15,564 nt of DNA from Polyangium jinanense (GTDB lineage: Bacteria; Myxococcota; Polyangia; Polyangiales; Polyangiaceae), in the NCBI RefSeq assembly GCF_028435365.1, contig NZ_JAGTJJ010000118.1, forward strand, positions 1-15,564, written 5' to 3'. The position numbers and the translations under genes were made by a program. The notes beneath the pieces were generated by a model. The model made no database searches. It saw only the letters and a list, made by a program, of their open reading frames with translations, and was not told the origin of the DNA. Of the stretch, positions 15,533 through 15,564 are shown one piece after another. The stretch's first letter is position 1; each line of letters starts with the position of its first letter.

Positions 15533-15533
15533 A
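15504..15533 (-). promoter_or_regulatory. Possible housekeeping promoter for the regulator-peptidase operon
   Basis: On the minus strand TTGTAC (15528-15533) and TACACT (15504-15509) are 18 bp apart and resemble -35 and -10 boxes, with about 3/6 and 4/6 matches. Initiation would fall at or next to the ATG at 15498, making the mRNA essentially leaderless, in keeping with the lack of a Shine-Dalgarno there. The boxes lie inside the candidate operator. Nothing recognisable follows in 15534-15564. Confidence 0.3.
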
Positions 15534-15564
15534 TCTTCCGGGCCCAGAAGGCGGGGCGGGGCGG

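Overview
The window is very GC-rich and looks like chromosomal DNA of a myxobacterium, most likely of the Polyangiales. The support is indirect: strong third-position G/C bias, lipoproteins with Gly-Gly-X linkers, a giant kinase/ATPase/histidine-kinase fusion of a type common in myxobacteria and cyanobacteria, GG-N10-GC promoter-like (sigma-54) sites, and gene-poor spacers packed with hairpin repeats. No rRNA, tRNA, CRISPR array, transposase or phage gene was seen.

Layout. 1-379: a compound hairpin repeat element (copy E1). 433-972 (+): small predicted exported beta-strand-rich protein. 991-1692 (-): lipoprotein with a Gly-rich linker, convergent with the previous gene. 1693-2299: a 607-bp divergent spacer holding an array of about 43-bp hairpin units organised into 129-bp higher-order repeats, a second short hairpin repeat, and a sigma-54-like promoter facing 2300-3058 (+), a helical protein of unknown function. 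3072-3385: element copy E2, lying between that gene and the convergent gene at 3392-4439 (-), a membrane protein broken by a one-base frameshift. 4684-5841 (+): secreted lipoprotein trypsin-like protease. 5848-6161: element copy E3. 6311-11776 (+): 1821-residue hybrid of Ser/Thr kinase-like domain, STAND/AAA ATPase, helical repeats, GAF, PAS and histidine kinase. 11861-14101 and 14098-15498 (both -): a two-gene operon of a MocR-type (GntR plus aminotransferase-fold) regulator followed by a dipeptidyl-peptidase-IV-like S9 lipoprotein, joined by an ATGA stop/start overlap and preceded by an AT-rich dyad that overlaps the start codon.

How the parts may work together. Several products are predicted to be exported or surface-anchored (two proteases, a Gly-linker lipoprotein, a small exported protein), which fits a predatory or proteolytic soil bacterium. 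The hybrid kinase is a large orphan sensor with no response regulator in the window. The MocR-type protein may control its own operon and thereby the S9 peptidase.

The least explained parts are non-coding. One is the roughly 315-bp element, built from two mirrored arms of up to four hairpins each and present three times, with arms only 6-13 nt from three stop codons. The other is the 43/129-bp hairpin array upstream of a sigma-54-like promoter. Two protein oddities deserve attention: the DFG motif of the kinase domain reads ELG, and the usual Asp and Tyr of the PLP-site motif are absent from the MocR-type protein.
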